Assembly: GCF_022605165.1 (NCBI RefSeq)
Contig: NC_063073.1
Span: 1,984,001 to 2,048,000, forward strand
Reading direction: 5' to 3'
Origin: Purpureocillium takamizusanense
Lineage: Eukaryota; Ascomycota; Sordariomycetes; Hypocreales; Ophiocordycipitaceae
DNA length: 64,000 nt
The notes beneath the pieces are model-generated. The model was not told the DNA's origin. It searched no databases and saw only the letters and a list, made by a program, of their open reading frames with translations. This document shows positions 1-10,185 of the stretch, piece by piece (positions within the stretch are counted from its first letter, which is position 1; the number at the start of each line of letters is the position of its first letter). The position numbers were made by a program, and so were the translations under genes.

Positions 1-271
1 TAAATAAAAAAATTGATATGCTTCATGCCTGTTTCCCTCCATTCATTGTCTGCCAACCGTGCCGGATACAACATGCAGGAGCTACGCCATGAGAAGGGGT
101 GCTGGAGGCGATACGGTAAACTTGGATGATGGATGAGGTGATGAGATGGGGAAAAGCGTGGATATATGGATGTATGGATGGGGAGGAGGGAGGAGGGAAG
201 AGGGAGCGCGCCGATGGGCGCGCAAGGGGGAACAGATCAGATCAGATCAGATCGGACGGACGGACAGTGTT

Positions 272-1573
272 TCAGTCCTCATCCTCCATCATGCCGAGGA
301 CGTCGAGCTCCGTCTTGACGATGCGCTCAAACTCGTCGCGGTCGATGCCCGAGGCGCGGGACAGCATGTACAGGCTCCTGATGCTGCGGGAGACGTGCTG
401 CTTGACGCCGAACTCGCTGGCCTCGCGCCGGCCGGCCGTCTCCTCGAGGCGGGCGACGGTGTGCGAGCCGTTGGAGCTGGCGCTCGAGTCTGGGCGCGGG
501 TGGAGGAGCCGAGCGGCGGCGGGCTCGCCGTCGTCGTCGGCCGGGTTGGTGGGCAGCAGGAGGCCGGAGCGCTGGGTCGGCTCGCTGGGCCGGGGGTGGG
601 CGAGGGTGCCATTGGCGCCTGCTGATGCTGATGCTGCTGCTGGGCCGGCCGTGGAGGTGGTGCCCATGCCGAGGGGCGGAATGACGTGTGCTGCGGCGGC
701 GGCGGCCTCCTCGTCCGGGTCGTGGTTGTCCATGGCGGGCTGGACCTGGTCGTACTGCGCAAAGTACTCGTCTTCTGCGGAGGCAGAGCGGTAGGGATCG
801 GACCGGCTGTTGTGAGAGACGGAGGAGGCGCCGGCCGGGCCTGGAGCTGGCGAGCGCTTGTCTCCGGCCGGCGTCCGAGCCGGTGTGGCATCGTACCGCC
901 CCCAGTAGTCATCGTCGTCATCGTCATCATCTTCTTGGTTGACGGCCAGTTGAGCGCGACTGCTGGTGCCACCGTTGAGATGGATCGTGGCCGTCTTGCC
1001 CTCCCTGAACTGCCTCTCCGCCTCGGCAATGGTGGAGGCGCCTTCAAAGTCGGAAAACGGCGAGGGCTGGTTGTCCGCCGCCACGGTGACCTCGCCGACC
1101 CTCCACCCGTCGCCGCCCCCTTCCTGGTCGTTGACGCAGTACACCAGGCGGAAGGCGATTCCGAGCTCCGTCAGGGCGACGAGGGCCTGGAGCGTCTCCT
1201 GGTCGAGGCGGCGGAAGCGCGTCTCAGCGTCGTAGTCCCAGTCGACCTCGACCTCGCCGGACACGGGGTGCGGCTCGAGGCTCGGGCTGCGGACGAGCTC
1301 GGCGAGGCGAGCGGCCTTGGAGGCATCGTAGCAGAGCAGCCGCAGCCAAGGTTCCGCGGAAGAAGAGGGCGAGGAGGAAGACGAAGGCGAGGAGGCGAGG
1401 AGCCGGACGCGCTGGCGGAGGATGGGCGATAGCAGCGGGAGGACCTTTGTGGCGGGCTGAGTGGAGGCAGCGGCGGCGGGCAAGGCCGGGAGGAGAGGCG
1501 TGAGGAGGCTGTGGTAGTCTGGAGCGGGGAGCGCGGTGGTCATGGCCGTGGTGGTTGTCGTTGCGGTTGTCAT
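272..1573 (-). CDS. Uncharacterised acidic, low-complexity fungal protein
   Basis: Single open frame of about 433 codons from the first in-frame ATG (1573); the frame stays open further upstream but only from a GTG, and another in-frame ATG lies at 1543. I recognise no catalytic domain. The N-terminal third (from PDYHSLLTPLLP) reads as a folded helical region rich in Leu, Arg and Ala. The middle has a run of eight Asp followed by YWGRYD and long Ser/Pro/Ala/Gly stretches typical of disorder. The C-terminus (SEFGVKQHVSRSIRSLYMLS onward, then ERIVKTELDVLGMMEDED) is again helical and acidic. The Asp run and dense C/G third positions argue for real coding, and antisense frames are shadows. Nothing in the sequence gives a function. 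Confidence 0.7.
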   Translation of the reverse strand: MTTATTTTTAMTTALPAPDYHSLLTPLLPALPAAAASTQPATKVLPLLSPILRQRVRLLASSPSSSSSPSSSAEPWLRLLCYDASKAARLAELVRSPSLEPHPVSGEVEVDWDYDAETRFRRLDQETLQALVALTELGIAFRLVYCVNDQEGGGDGWRVGEVTVAADNQPSPFSDFEGASTIAEAERQFREGKTATIHLNGGTSSRAQLAVNQEDDDDDDDDYWGRYDATPARTPAGDKRSPAPGPAGASSVSHNSRSDPYRSASAEDEYFAQYDQVQPAMDNHDPDEEAAAAAAHVIPPLGMGTTSTAGPAAASASAGANGTLAHPRPSEPTQRSGLLLPTNPADDDGEPAAARLLHPRPDSSASSNGSHTVARLEETAGRREASEFGVKQHVSRSIRSLYMLSRASGIDRDEFERIVKTELDVLGMMEDED

Positions 1574-4029
1574 GATGAGGGTGACGATGAGGTGTGGTTG
1601 AGGTGGTTGTGCGCCTGGTCGGGGCGGCGGGTGTTGGAGGAAGGGTTGTGAGGATTCGGGACTCGTTGCACGAAAGGCATTCACACGAGACGGCTTGTGT
1701 TGCTATATTTTTCTTGTATTTGTTTTTCGGTCCCTTCCTTTTTCACGTGCCTGCCCGCCGGATGGACAGTCAGAACGACGGACTGAAGCGTGATGATGGA
1801 GACTGTGCTGAAGATTTGACGATGGCGACGCCACCAATGAGTCAACGCAACAGGGGAAAAAAAATTCGTGGTGAAGGAGAAGACGAATGGAAGAAAGACA
1901 AGATGGTGACGCAGAGGGAGGGATGAGGCGGAAAGAAGAATGAGGAAGAGTAGCATTGGAGGTCAGTCGAAGAGAGAGAGAGAGAGAAAAGGCAGCAGCA
2001 GCAGCAGCAATCTCCGTCAAGTGACGCGGGTTGATGGTCGATGGAGCTCCGTCAAACAAACCCCCCCACCATGCGCCTGAGACGCACGTCGACGACGATG
2101 AGAAGAGCCTCGTAGCGGCCAATGGCAGGGCGTGCAAAACGGCGATGGGCCGGCGTCAATGGGCGAGGAGGCGCTCGGGTCAAAGGAAGCTTTGCCCGTA
2201 GAGGGACAGGCGCCGGCTGGGCCACAGAGGGGCCTAGAAGGGCGGGGGAGGATGGAGGGGCGTCTGATGGTGGATGCCCTGATGAAAGGGGGGGGTGTTG
2301 GGTGCCCTGGTGTGTGGAATTGATGGAGGCGCGCTATCTCGGTGGCAGGTGAGCGATTCTGGCAGTCACCTACTACATTATTAGGGAGGCTGCCTGGCGC
2401 ACCTCATCCCGGACATGCAGCAACGGCGGCAGAAACAGCAGCAACGTTGGGCGGCAGTTGAGCATCCATCCCAGGCAGGGCCTCGACTGCAATGGATGGA
2501 AAAGAGATCAGCATGCTGCCCTGCCCTGCCCTGCCCTGCCCTGCACTGCACTTCACGCCACCAACCTGGTACGGGCTACATGTGATGAGTGAACGGATGG
2601 ATCCACGCAGCAGTGTCGGGTGCAGCGTCAAGTGCAGCCAGCACGAACAGTTCCACTCGTGATCCAATTCTCAATGGGGCACGCTGGTGTTGTGGGTGCT
2701 GGCGCTGGTGCAGTTGCCCATGGTGGGGGTCGTTTTGGGGGAGCACCTCTCACTTTGTCGCGTTGCCCGTACCTGACTGAGGTGAGGTGACCACCTGTGG
2801 ACATGCCAGCCCAGTCTGTCAGCACCACTCCGCAGCGAGCAGCGCCCGCCCACCCCTCCTCCCCCGTCTGTTGTTCCATCGCAGCGTCTCGGGGCAGCGC
2901 GGCGCATCGCATCACATCACGGGGCCGATGCAACCTGGCACGGGCGGGAAGAAGACAGGCGCCCGTAAATGTAGCTGGTAGTAGGCAGACAAGCACATGG
3001 GACGTGTTAGTCGTACGTACCTAAATTGTACAACATGTCCTGCTTTAGCCCCGGGGCACGAAGCTGAGGTACAGTAGTAATGGTGACTGAAATACGGCCG
3101 GGAGCCCCGACGGCAGGCCCGGCCTGGGCGCCATTTTCAGTTTTCCCCTTCTTCAACAATCCCTCTTCCGACATTCAACATTTGGTGTATGTCGCACTGT
3201 TCGCGCCGCGGATTGCAGTGCCCGGCGAGGCTCGTTTTAATCCGACGGGATCCTTGGATGCCCGAAAACACGACCGCGTGCCTCCGGGCAGCGTCAGCGC
3301 TGCGCCAACAAACTTCCCCGGTCGCCGTCGGGCCTAGAGCCGGCAGCCGTTGGCTCGGCCGCCGCAAACCGCCAGATGCCGTCACCGAGGCGTCACGGCC
3401 AGGACTCCTCCGGGCGCCGTCACTGCCAGTCAGTCCCTTGCCTGACCTTGTTGCCGTTCGGGCTCCCTGCTCCACACGGGCCCCAGCGCCCACGTTCCCA
3501 GTACGATAGTACGTACTTTGTACCTGTAGAGTGAGCCGTTATCGACAAGCGAGCAATTGGAGCAGGATTTCCTCTCCATCATGTAGCAACGTTCGTCATC
3601 ATCACCACCACCTCTGCATACCTACCACCGACGCAGGCCAACAAAGCCGCCCAGCATTCCAGTGTCGCCAAACAATCATAACGAATCATCAAACATCTTT
3701 ACACGCACCCGTGCGCGTCCTCCAGGATAAACCGGAGTGGACACCTGCCCTGCCCGTCCCTGCTCTGCTCTGGCCTCAACGTCCTCCGCCGACAACCGAC
3801 CGCTGACCACCGCCGATCGACGGAGAAGCACCATCCGCCACCTCACCTTTCCCGGCTGCCACGAAATCGCATGCTGCTCACGTATCGCACACGCTCTTCG
3901 GTCGCGTAAAAACGCATCAACAGTGTCGCCCGGTGGCAAAGGGTTGAGGGATCCCACTTTCTCCGGCCTCCCGAGTCCCGCGCAACCGCGCATGCGCGAG
4001 CCCCCCGGCCCAGGCCGCTGGCGAGCTGC
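1574..4029. other. Intergenic region between divergent genes
   Basis: About 2.5 kb separating the uncharacterised gene from TPC1. It holds a GA-rich tract near 1970-1986, a CTGCC pentamer array at 2516-2545 and several GTACGTA words (near 3006 and 3507). No open frame here has a recognisable domain. It should contain both promoters. Confidence 0.6.
2516..2545. repeat. CTGCC pentanucleotide microsatellite
   Basis: Five consecutive CTGCC units followed by two CTGCA units. Related pentamer arrays occur near 17545 (GGCAG register) and at 29279 (GCCAG), so short pentamer expansions recur in this genome. Confidence 0.85.
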
Positions 4030-5102
4030 ATGTCGGCACGACAAGGTCGCCTCAAGGATGAGGTACGCTTCGCACACGGCGCGCTTACTCGCGGTTCCGC
4101 GCTGACACCGTCTAGGGTACCAAGCTCCAGGTCGTCTCGGCCGGCGCCGTAGCCGGCTTGGTATCTCGGTGCGTAGACTCCGCACCCTGTCCCGCCTGGG
4201 GCCGCAGCTCACCTTCGTCTTCTAGATTCGTGATCGCGCCCTTGGACGTTGTCAAGATCCGTCTTCAGCTCCAGCCATATTCCCTGTCCGACCCCCTCCT
4301 CCCCCTGCGCCACGCCCCGGCCTATCGCGGCACCTTTGCCACCCTCGATCACATCATCCGCCATGAGGGCTTCACGGCCCTGTGGAAAGGAAACGTCCCT
4401 GCTGAGCTCATGTACGTCTGCTACACTGCGGTCCAGTTCACCACGTACCGCTCCGCGACTTTATTCCTCCAAACTGCGCTGCCCACACGCCTCCCGGACG
4501 CCGCCGAGAGCTTCATCGCGGGCGCCGCATCGGGCGCCGCGGCCACCACCGCGACATACCCCCTCGACCTCTTGCGGACACGCTTCGCCGCACAGGGCCG
4601 GCACCGGATCTATGGATCGCTCCGGGAAGCGACGTGGAACATTTATCGAGACGAGGGACCCCGGGGCTTCTACCGGGGCCTGGCCCCCGCGGTGGGCCAG
4701 ATCATACCATTCATGGGCATCTTCTTCGTCATGTACGAAGGCCTTCGGGTGCGGCTCGCCGGCCTGAATATGCCTTGGGGCAGCGGCGATGCTACCGCCG
4801 GCGTCGTGGGCAGCGTCATCGCCAAGACGGCCGTCTTTCCGCTCGACCTGGTACGGAAGCGCATCCAGGTCCAGGGCCCCACGCGACGCCACTACGTCTA
4901 CAACGACATTCCCGAGTACACCACGGCTCTGCGCGGCATCAGGACGATTGCGCAGACGGAGGGCATAAGGGGGCTTTACAAGGGGCTACCCATCAGCCTC
5001 ATCAAAACGGCGCCCGTAAGCGCCATCACACTGTGGACGTACGAGCGCACCCTGAAACTCATGATTAGCTTTGATTCGCGCCGCGAGACGCTACCATTAT
5101 AG
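4030..5102 (+). CDS. tpc1: Mitochondrial thiamine pyrophosphate carrier
   Basis: Exons 4030-4062, 4116-4168 and 4226-5102 join in frame to about 320 residues, the usual length for a mitochondrial carrier. The three carrier repeats are visible with their signatures [10 protein letters not shown] (about residue 34), [10 protein letters not shown] and [10 protein letters not shown], so six membrane helices of the inner membrane are expected. The start [11 protein letters not shown] followed by a [11 protein letters not shown] segment matches the fungal TPC1 N-terminus, which together with the repeat-1 sequence separates it from other carriers. TPC1 imports thiamine pyrophosphate into the matrix for pyruvate, 2-oxoglutarate and branched-chain ketoacid dehydrogenases. 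The downstream nucleoside hydrolase is convergent with only 121 bp between stop codons. Substrate assignment is by family resemblance. Confidence 0.93.
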
Positions 5103-5223
5103 ACGGGTCTATTGGAGTTTTGATATCTTTAGTAGGGCGCTGGCGGCCGGCAAGTCTAGATTTTGGTAGATCCCCCCACGGCGAATGAATGACAAGTCCT
5201 TTTCTGGTTTCCTGGCCACCCTT

Positions 5224-6809
5224 TTACTGCTGCAGCCCCTCGTTGACGGTGTCGGCCCGCTGGATGCATTCCTCGATGACCTTCCAAAACTTGGCGACGT
5301 CCATGGCGCGCGGGATGCGCACGCCTTCGGACCCCGGGGGCAGCGGCGTGGCGATGGTGCGCCCCGTCTGCTTGAGGCCCAGCTTGGCCTCCTCGAAGGT
5401 GCCTTCGGTGACGACGCGGACGTCGAAGCGCTCGGCGTGCTGCGGTGGGGCGCTCCTGGCCTCGTCCCACTCGGAGAAGGGGATCTCGTCGTCGGTGCCG
5501 GTGAGAACGGCGGCGACGGCGATGGGATCGTGCAGCGGCGGCCCTTGGGTGATGCCGAAGACGTCTCTGCGTGATGTGAGCGGAAGGCCATCTTCTCACA
5601 ACGATGGGTGTGTGGGTGGATGGCTGTGGGAGGAGAGGCGCTTGCTGCCTTTTGAAGGACGGACAGGGTCACTTACGAATATGTCTTTGCGAAAAAGTAG
5701 AGCAGCTCGACGAGCATGGTGCGCAGCGTCGACTTGCCGGGGGCTGGGGCGGTGGGAGCACTTGGCTCCGTTGACGCGGCGGAGGCGGAGGCGGAGGTGG
5801 AAGCGGAAGCGGCGGCGGCCTTGTCCCCATAGAGCAGTAGGCGGTGGACGTCGTCGGTGGCGAGGACCTGGTGGCTCAGGTCGAGGGGCACGACGGTCGT
5901 CTTGCGGGCGATGGCCGGGTTGTGGAAGACGTCAGCGGCGGCCTCGGGGTCGACGAGGATGTTGAACTCGGCCCAGGGGGTGACGTTGCCGATGCGCTCG
6001 GCGTTGTCGACCCTGCCCATGGGCGCGTCGGAGAAGCCGCCGCCAAAGGAGCCGCCCATGAGGCTCAGGCCGCGGACGTGGGGGACGAGGTCCGGGTGGG
6101 CGCGGAAGAGGGCGCCGACGTTGGTGAGGGCGCCCGTGGCGACGACCCAGGCGGTGCCGGGGGCCTGGAGGCGGAGGGCGGCGGCCATGGCCTCGACGGC
6201 GGGGACGGGCGAGGGCGCGCAGCGCGGCGCGGGGAGCAGCTCGGTGCCGTCGAGGCCCGAGTCGCCGTGGATGTCGGTCGGGGCGTGCAGCGCGGGGCGC
6301 TCGAGGGCCTTGCCGAGGCCGACGTGGAGGGGGATGTCGCGGTGCTTGCCGAGGGCTGTGAGGACGGAGGCGGCGTTGTGCGTGGTGTGTCTGCGCGAGA
6401 CACACGAAACAAGGTTAGGTTAGGTCGTGAGAGGACGCGGAAGAGGGGCATGGGCGGGAGGGAGAGGGCGGGCTCACTCTAGCGAGGCATTGCCAAAGAC
6501 TGTAGAGATGCCGAGCAGCTTGATGCGCGGGTGATATGCCGCGAGCAGGATGGCGAAGACGTCCTATAGAAAGCCATGAGAGGTCAGTGACAGCGACAGA
6601 CGAGGTCGTGAGCTATGACGGGCGAAGATGGGGAGGATAGCGCATCGAAGAGAGCAAGACATGTGAGTTTGTGTATATAATGACGGCAGCGCGGTCTCAA
6701 CGACAGAGCAGGGGGTGGACAGGGCAGCAACGACAATGACAACGGCACGCAAACCTACATCGTGACCGGGATCGCAGTCCAGCCAGACGGGGATCTGCGC
6801 GATAGTCAT
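5224..6809 (-). CDS. Inosine-uridine preferring nucleoside hydrolase
   Basis: Exons 6809-6759, 6563-6478, 6390-5677 and 5566-5224 give about 397 residues. The N-terminal calcium-binding motif WLDCDPGHDD (Asp11, Asp13, Asp17, Asp18) is intact and is interrupted by intron 1 exactly between the last two aspartates. Later family hallmarks are GALTNVG, a GGSF element, WAEFNILVDPEAA, and VPLDLSHQV, which carries the active-site histidine region. The enzyme hydrolyses the N-glycosidic bond of purine and/or pyrimidine ribonucleosides to base and ribose in salvage; exact preference cannot be read here. An Ala/Ser/Thr/Pro-rich insertion at about residues 236-262, encoded by GGCGGAGGC-like repeats, is unusual and probably a surface loop. 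Convergent with TPC1. Confidence 0.92.
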
Positions 6810-8049
6810 GGTGTTCTTTTTTGTTTCCTCTTGTTTCCTCCTTCGCTCGAACACTCTATACGTTCAACCTTGAACTCTTCTTTTCCTTGTCACTCTTCCG
6901 TGTTTGTTTTCTGGTCTGTGGTATTCAAGAGAAGGAGAGAGAGTGTGTGTGTGAGTGAGTCTGTACAGGCGAGGGGTTGCCAGTTTTAAGCAGCTATTTG
7001 GTAGGTAGGCAGCCAGCCAACGAAGCACGGTATACGACACGAGATACGGGTTTCCGATCGTGGGCGATGGGGGGAGGAACGGCGCGGATGCTATCTTTAG
7101 TTGAAGTGAGACATATGTCTTCTGACTGTGAAGAAGGGTTTGGGGGAAGAGAAAGAGGAGCAGTGTTGAATCGTTAAAAAGGTAAGACGTGGGCTAGGGG
7201 TAGCAGGAGTAGTAGTGTGTGAGTCGCAGTTGTTGGATAGTGGTGGATGGGGAGGGATGGGTTACCACGGATGGATGAGCGATGGAAACGTCGTCACAGA
7301 CAGCGCGGTTCGTCGTCGTCTTGGTGTGGTGGGCAGGCAGGCAGGCAGGCGGGAAGGCAGGCCACCCTGCCATTATGGGGCACAAGAGCGCGGTTTCAGT
7401 GGAGCCCCTGTCCTCCGGCCTCCGGAGGCTCGGCATGGCGCGGGGTGATTGCGAGGTACTACAGGTACGGTATACAATACTAAGGTACCACCACGGGGCA
7501 GTCAGCGAATCTGCCCGACCTCTTGCGCGGCCCCTTGGAAGCCACACGGAAGCCGCCTGGAAGCATCCCTTTCACCCTGGGCTTCACCCCTGTGGCGCTT
7601 AGGTAGGGTTGGCGTTGGTCGTCGCCAGCAAACAACATTGGAACCTGGTACTAGAGTTGGAGCCTGGGGAGCAACAGGTCAATACAATAGCCCCTCCCAT
7701 CCCTGCGGCAAGCCCCCCCGCATTCTTGGCTTGCTTTCCACTCCCTCCCATCAGCCAAGCCTACCCGGACGCACCGCGACAAACCGCTCGCTCGGCATGC
7801 TTGTGGAAATCATGCCGGGTATGGCACTGTCATATTCGTGCACTACATAGCGCCTACAAACGCCTCTGCCTCCCATGACACCTCCAACGCCACACCCGGA
7901 GTTGGCCGATCGACTATACGTATATCCCAGCGCTAAGCATTCCCAATTCGGTCCGCCGCCGTCGTCGTCTGGGGATCCCGCGACGGTGGTCTTTACCCCT
8001 CCATTGTGCACATCACAACTGGGATTCCCTCCGCCTCCGCATCCCGGGC
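6810..8049. other. Intergenic region, no gene seen
   Basis: About 1.2 kb between two minus-strand genes; it carries the nucleoside hydrolase promoter and the RED 3' UTR. Contains a GCAG tetramer array near 7335-7352 and short TG-rich tracts. Small open frames show no domain. Confidence 0.55.
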
Positions 8050-9716
8050 TCACTTCTTGCGCTGCTCCATGACCCGCAGCACGTCCGCCGCGCTGTTGGC
8101 GTCGCCCTTGCGCTTCTTGGGCCCCCTCTTGCGCTTCTGCCCGCCGCCCCTCGCCTGCCCCTCGCCACCGTCCTCGTCGCCCCACGTCGAGAGCTTCACC
8201 TTGTCGTCGTCAAAGTCCTCTTCGTCCTCGAACCGGCTCGTGCCGAAGCCCATGTCGAGGTCCTCGTCGTCCCGCGCGCTGCTCTGCAGGAGCCGCCTGC
8301 GCCGCTCCTCCGTCGCCCGCGCCGCCTCCTTGGCCTTGGCGTCCTCGTCGCCTTCTATCGGCCGCAGCGCCGCCGCTCTCTTGATGGCCGCCATCATGTC
8401 CGCGTCCGACATGGACGGTCCCTTGGCCGCCTCTTCCGATAGCAGGCCCGTCTTGGAATCTTTGAAGTAGTTGCGAGCTGCCGAGGGCCCCGCGGGTTTA
8501 GGAGGAGGTGGCATCATCGCTGCGTCGGTAGTCTTGGATGGTTCCTCCGAGCGTTCCTTCTGGACCTTGTCCGAGTCCGATTCGCTCGAGTCCGAGTCGG
8601 AGCCGTCTATGTCCGCCAGCGGGTCGTAGTCGTCGCCCACGCCGGCAAAGATGTCGACATCCTCGTCCTCCTCAGGCATGTCCTTCTTTCTATACTCCTC
8701 GGGCACTTCCATTCCCAAAGGTCTGGCCTTGGGGTCCGGCATCAAGAGGTCCCGCTTTGACTCGACAGGTGCCTCGTCGTCCGCCGTCTGGAGCTTGCGC
8801 ACCTTTCTCTTCTCGTTGCCGTCCTCGTCGACGATGATGAGCACTTCCCTTCCTTTGGCGTCCCGCTCTATCCGCGTCCCTGGCTTCTGCTTGGGGCCGC
8901 CAATCTTCTTGAATTTGCTTCCCAGTGATGACTGTTGTTGCGCCTTGGCTGCCCCTCTTGCTGCCTTGAGCTCCGCCAGAATCTGGTTGCGCGACCGCTT
9001 CTTGCCCGGCTCGCGCGCGACCGTGGAGAACTGTCCCTTCTTCTGCGTCTTCTCTCGTTCAACCGCGCGCACTTCTTGGTGCTCGAGATCATCAAACGCC
9101 TCATCTATGTCATCCTCGGCAGGCTCCTCGTCCTCAGCCGGTTCTTCTTTGGACTTGTTTCCGTAGACATCCTCGCCTCGCCGTATTCTTTCCAGTAGCT
9201 TAAAGTCGAGGCCCTTTACGAGATGTGTGCTGTCAAGGCTCCCCCCTGCAATATCGAACCGTCGCTTGTCGTACGTTTCCCGGTCGATCTCGCCGCTCTT
9301 GAGGGCCTGATCCAGTGCTTTCAGGCGCGCCTCTCGATCGTCCTCGGCTTCGTCTTGCCGCTGCTGTGCGCGATCGACGTATCCGGCAGCGAGCTTTGAG
9401 CCCTTTGGCGCCGAAGTCTTGTGCCTTTTTTGCGGTCGCAGCGCCTCGTTGCGCTCTGCCATTTGCCGCGCAAAGTCGGCCTGGGCGTTTCCCACCGATC
9501 GCCTGCACGTAGCACGTCAGCATCGACCACCGCACACGACTGGAAGAGGAAGGGTATGACGAACGGCGTCATGGGCACAAAGGCTCGTTGCCGCGACCCG
9601 AGAGCCGCTCCGCTGCCGCCGCCGCCGCCCGTGGATGGGGGAGATGGTCCATCCTTGGCGCCCTGGGGCGACGCCGAATTGGCGGCAATCAGCTTGCGAA
9701 ACTGCTCGTTGTTCAT
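8050..9716 (-). CDS. RED/IK-like spliceosomal B-complex protein
   Basis: Exons 9716-9565 and 9502-8050 join to about 534 residues. The start MNNEQFRKLIA, then FVPMTPRSVG across the intron, then the NAQADFARQMAERN segment and a conserved block through VKGLDFKLLERIRRGE (about residues 50-165) are the RED-like N-terminal region. The remainder is highly charged, with Asp/Glu/Ser runs, and ends in a basic tail (KRKRGPKKRKG) and an AADVLRVMEQRKK segment, as in RED C-terminal domains. In other eukaryotes RED with its partner Smu1 joins the spliceosomal B complex before activation and favours short introns. Acts in the nucleus. The donor (GTTCGT) is not the strongest consensus, but it is needed to give the conserved PMTPRSVG junction. 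Shares a 469 bp divergent promoter with REV1. Confidence 0.9.
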
Positions 9717-10185
9717 CGCGGCGCGGGCGGCGCAACGTCCATGGTATGTTGGCTTGTTTGGTCTGTCAGAGCCCAGCTCTGGATGTTGTCGCAAGATGAA
9801 CACACACCCGCCTTGTCGTCGAGGCTGCGGCGTTGCACCTGTGGCGCGAGCAAGAGGTGGCCGTGCATTGAATTTAGCAGCAACAAGCGAAAAAAGTCAC
9901 GAGATGACGTGTGAAAGGCGCGACGGTCGGTGCTCCACTTTACGCGGTCGGCGTTGCGCTGGATGTCTCGCCACCACTTCAACCATTCACGACACCGTCG
10001 GCATCGACCCGCGGCCCTGTTTTGGATCGCATGCAGGTCACTCATCTTGGTTCTTGGATCAACACACTTCGTGGCTCTCTGCGACAATGTTCCCCTGTCG
10101 CTATGGTTTCGCGCAAATGACATAGGCTTCACGCCCGCACACGTTGTCCCAGGCCATCCCATCCGCTGCGGCGACGTCGTTCACC
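9717..10185. promoter_or_regulatory. Divergent promoter of RED and REV1
   Basis: 469 bp between two start codons pointing away from each other; both promoters and 5' UTRs must lie here. No clear TATA box was seen on either strand. Confidence 0.5.

Noticed and set aside
686..1432. 248-codon plus-strand frame opposite the first gene
   Set aside because: Antisense shadow of a GC-rich coding exon; composition mirrors the real minus-strand frame.
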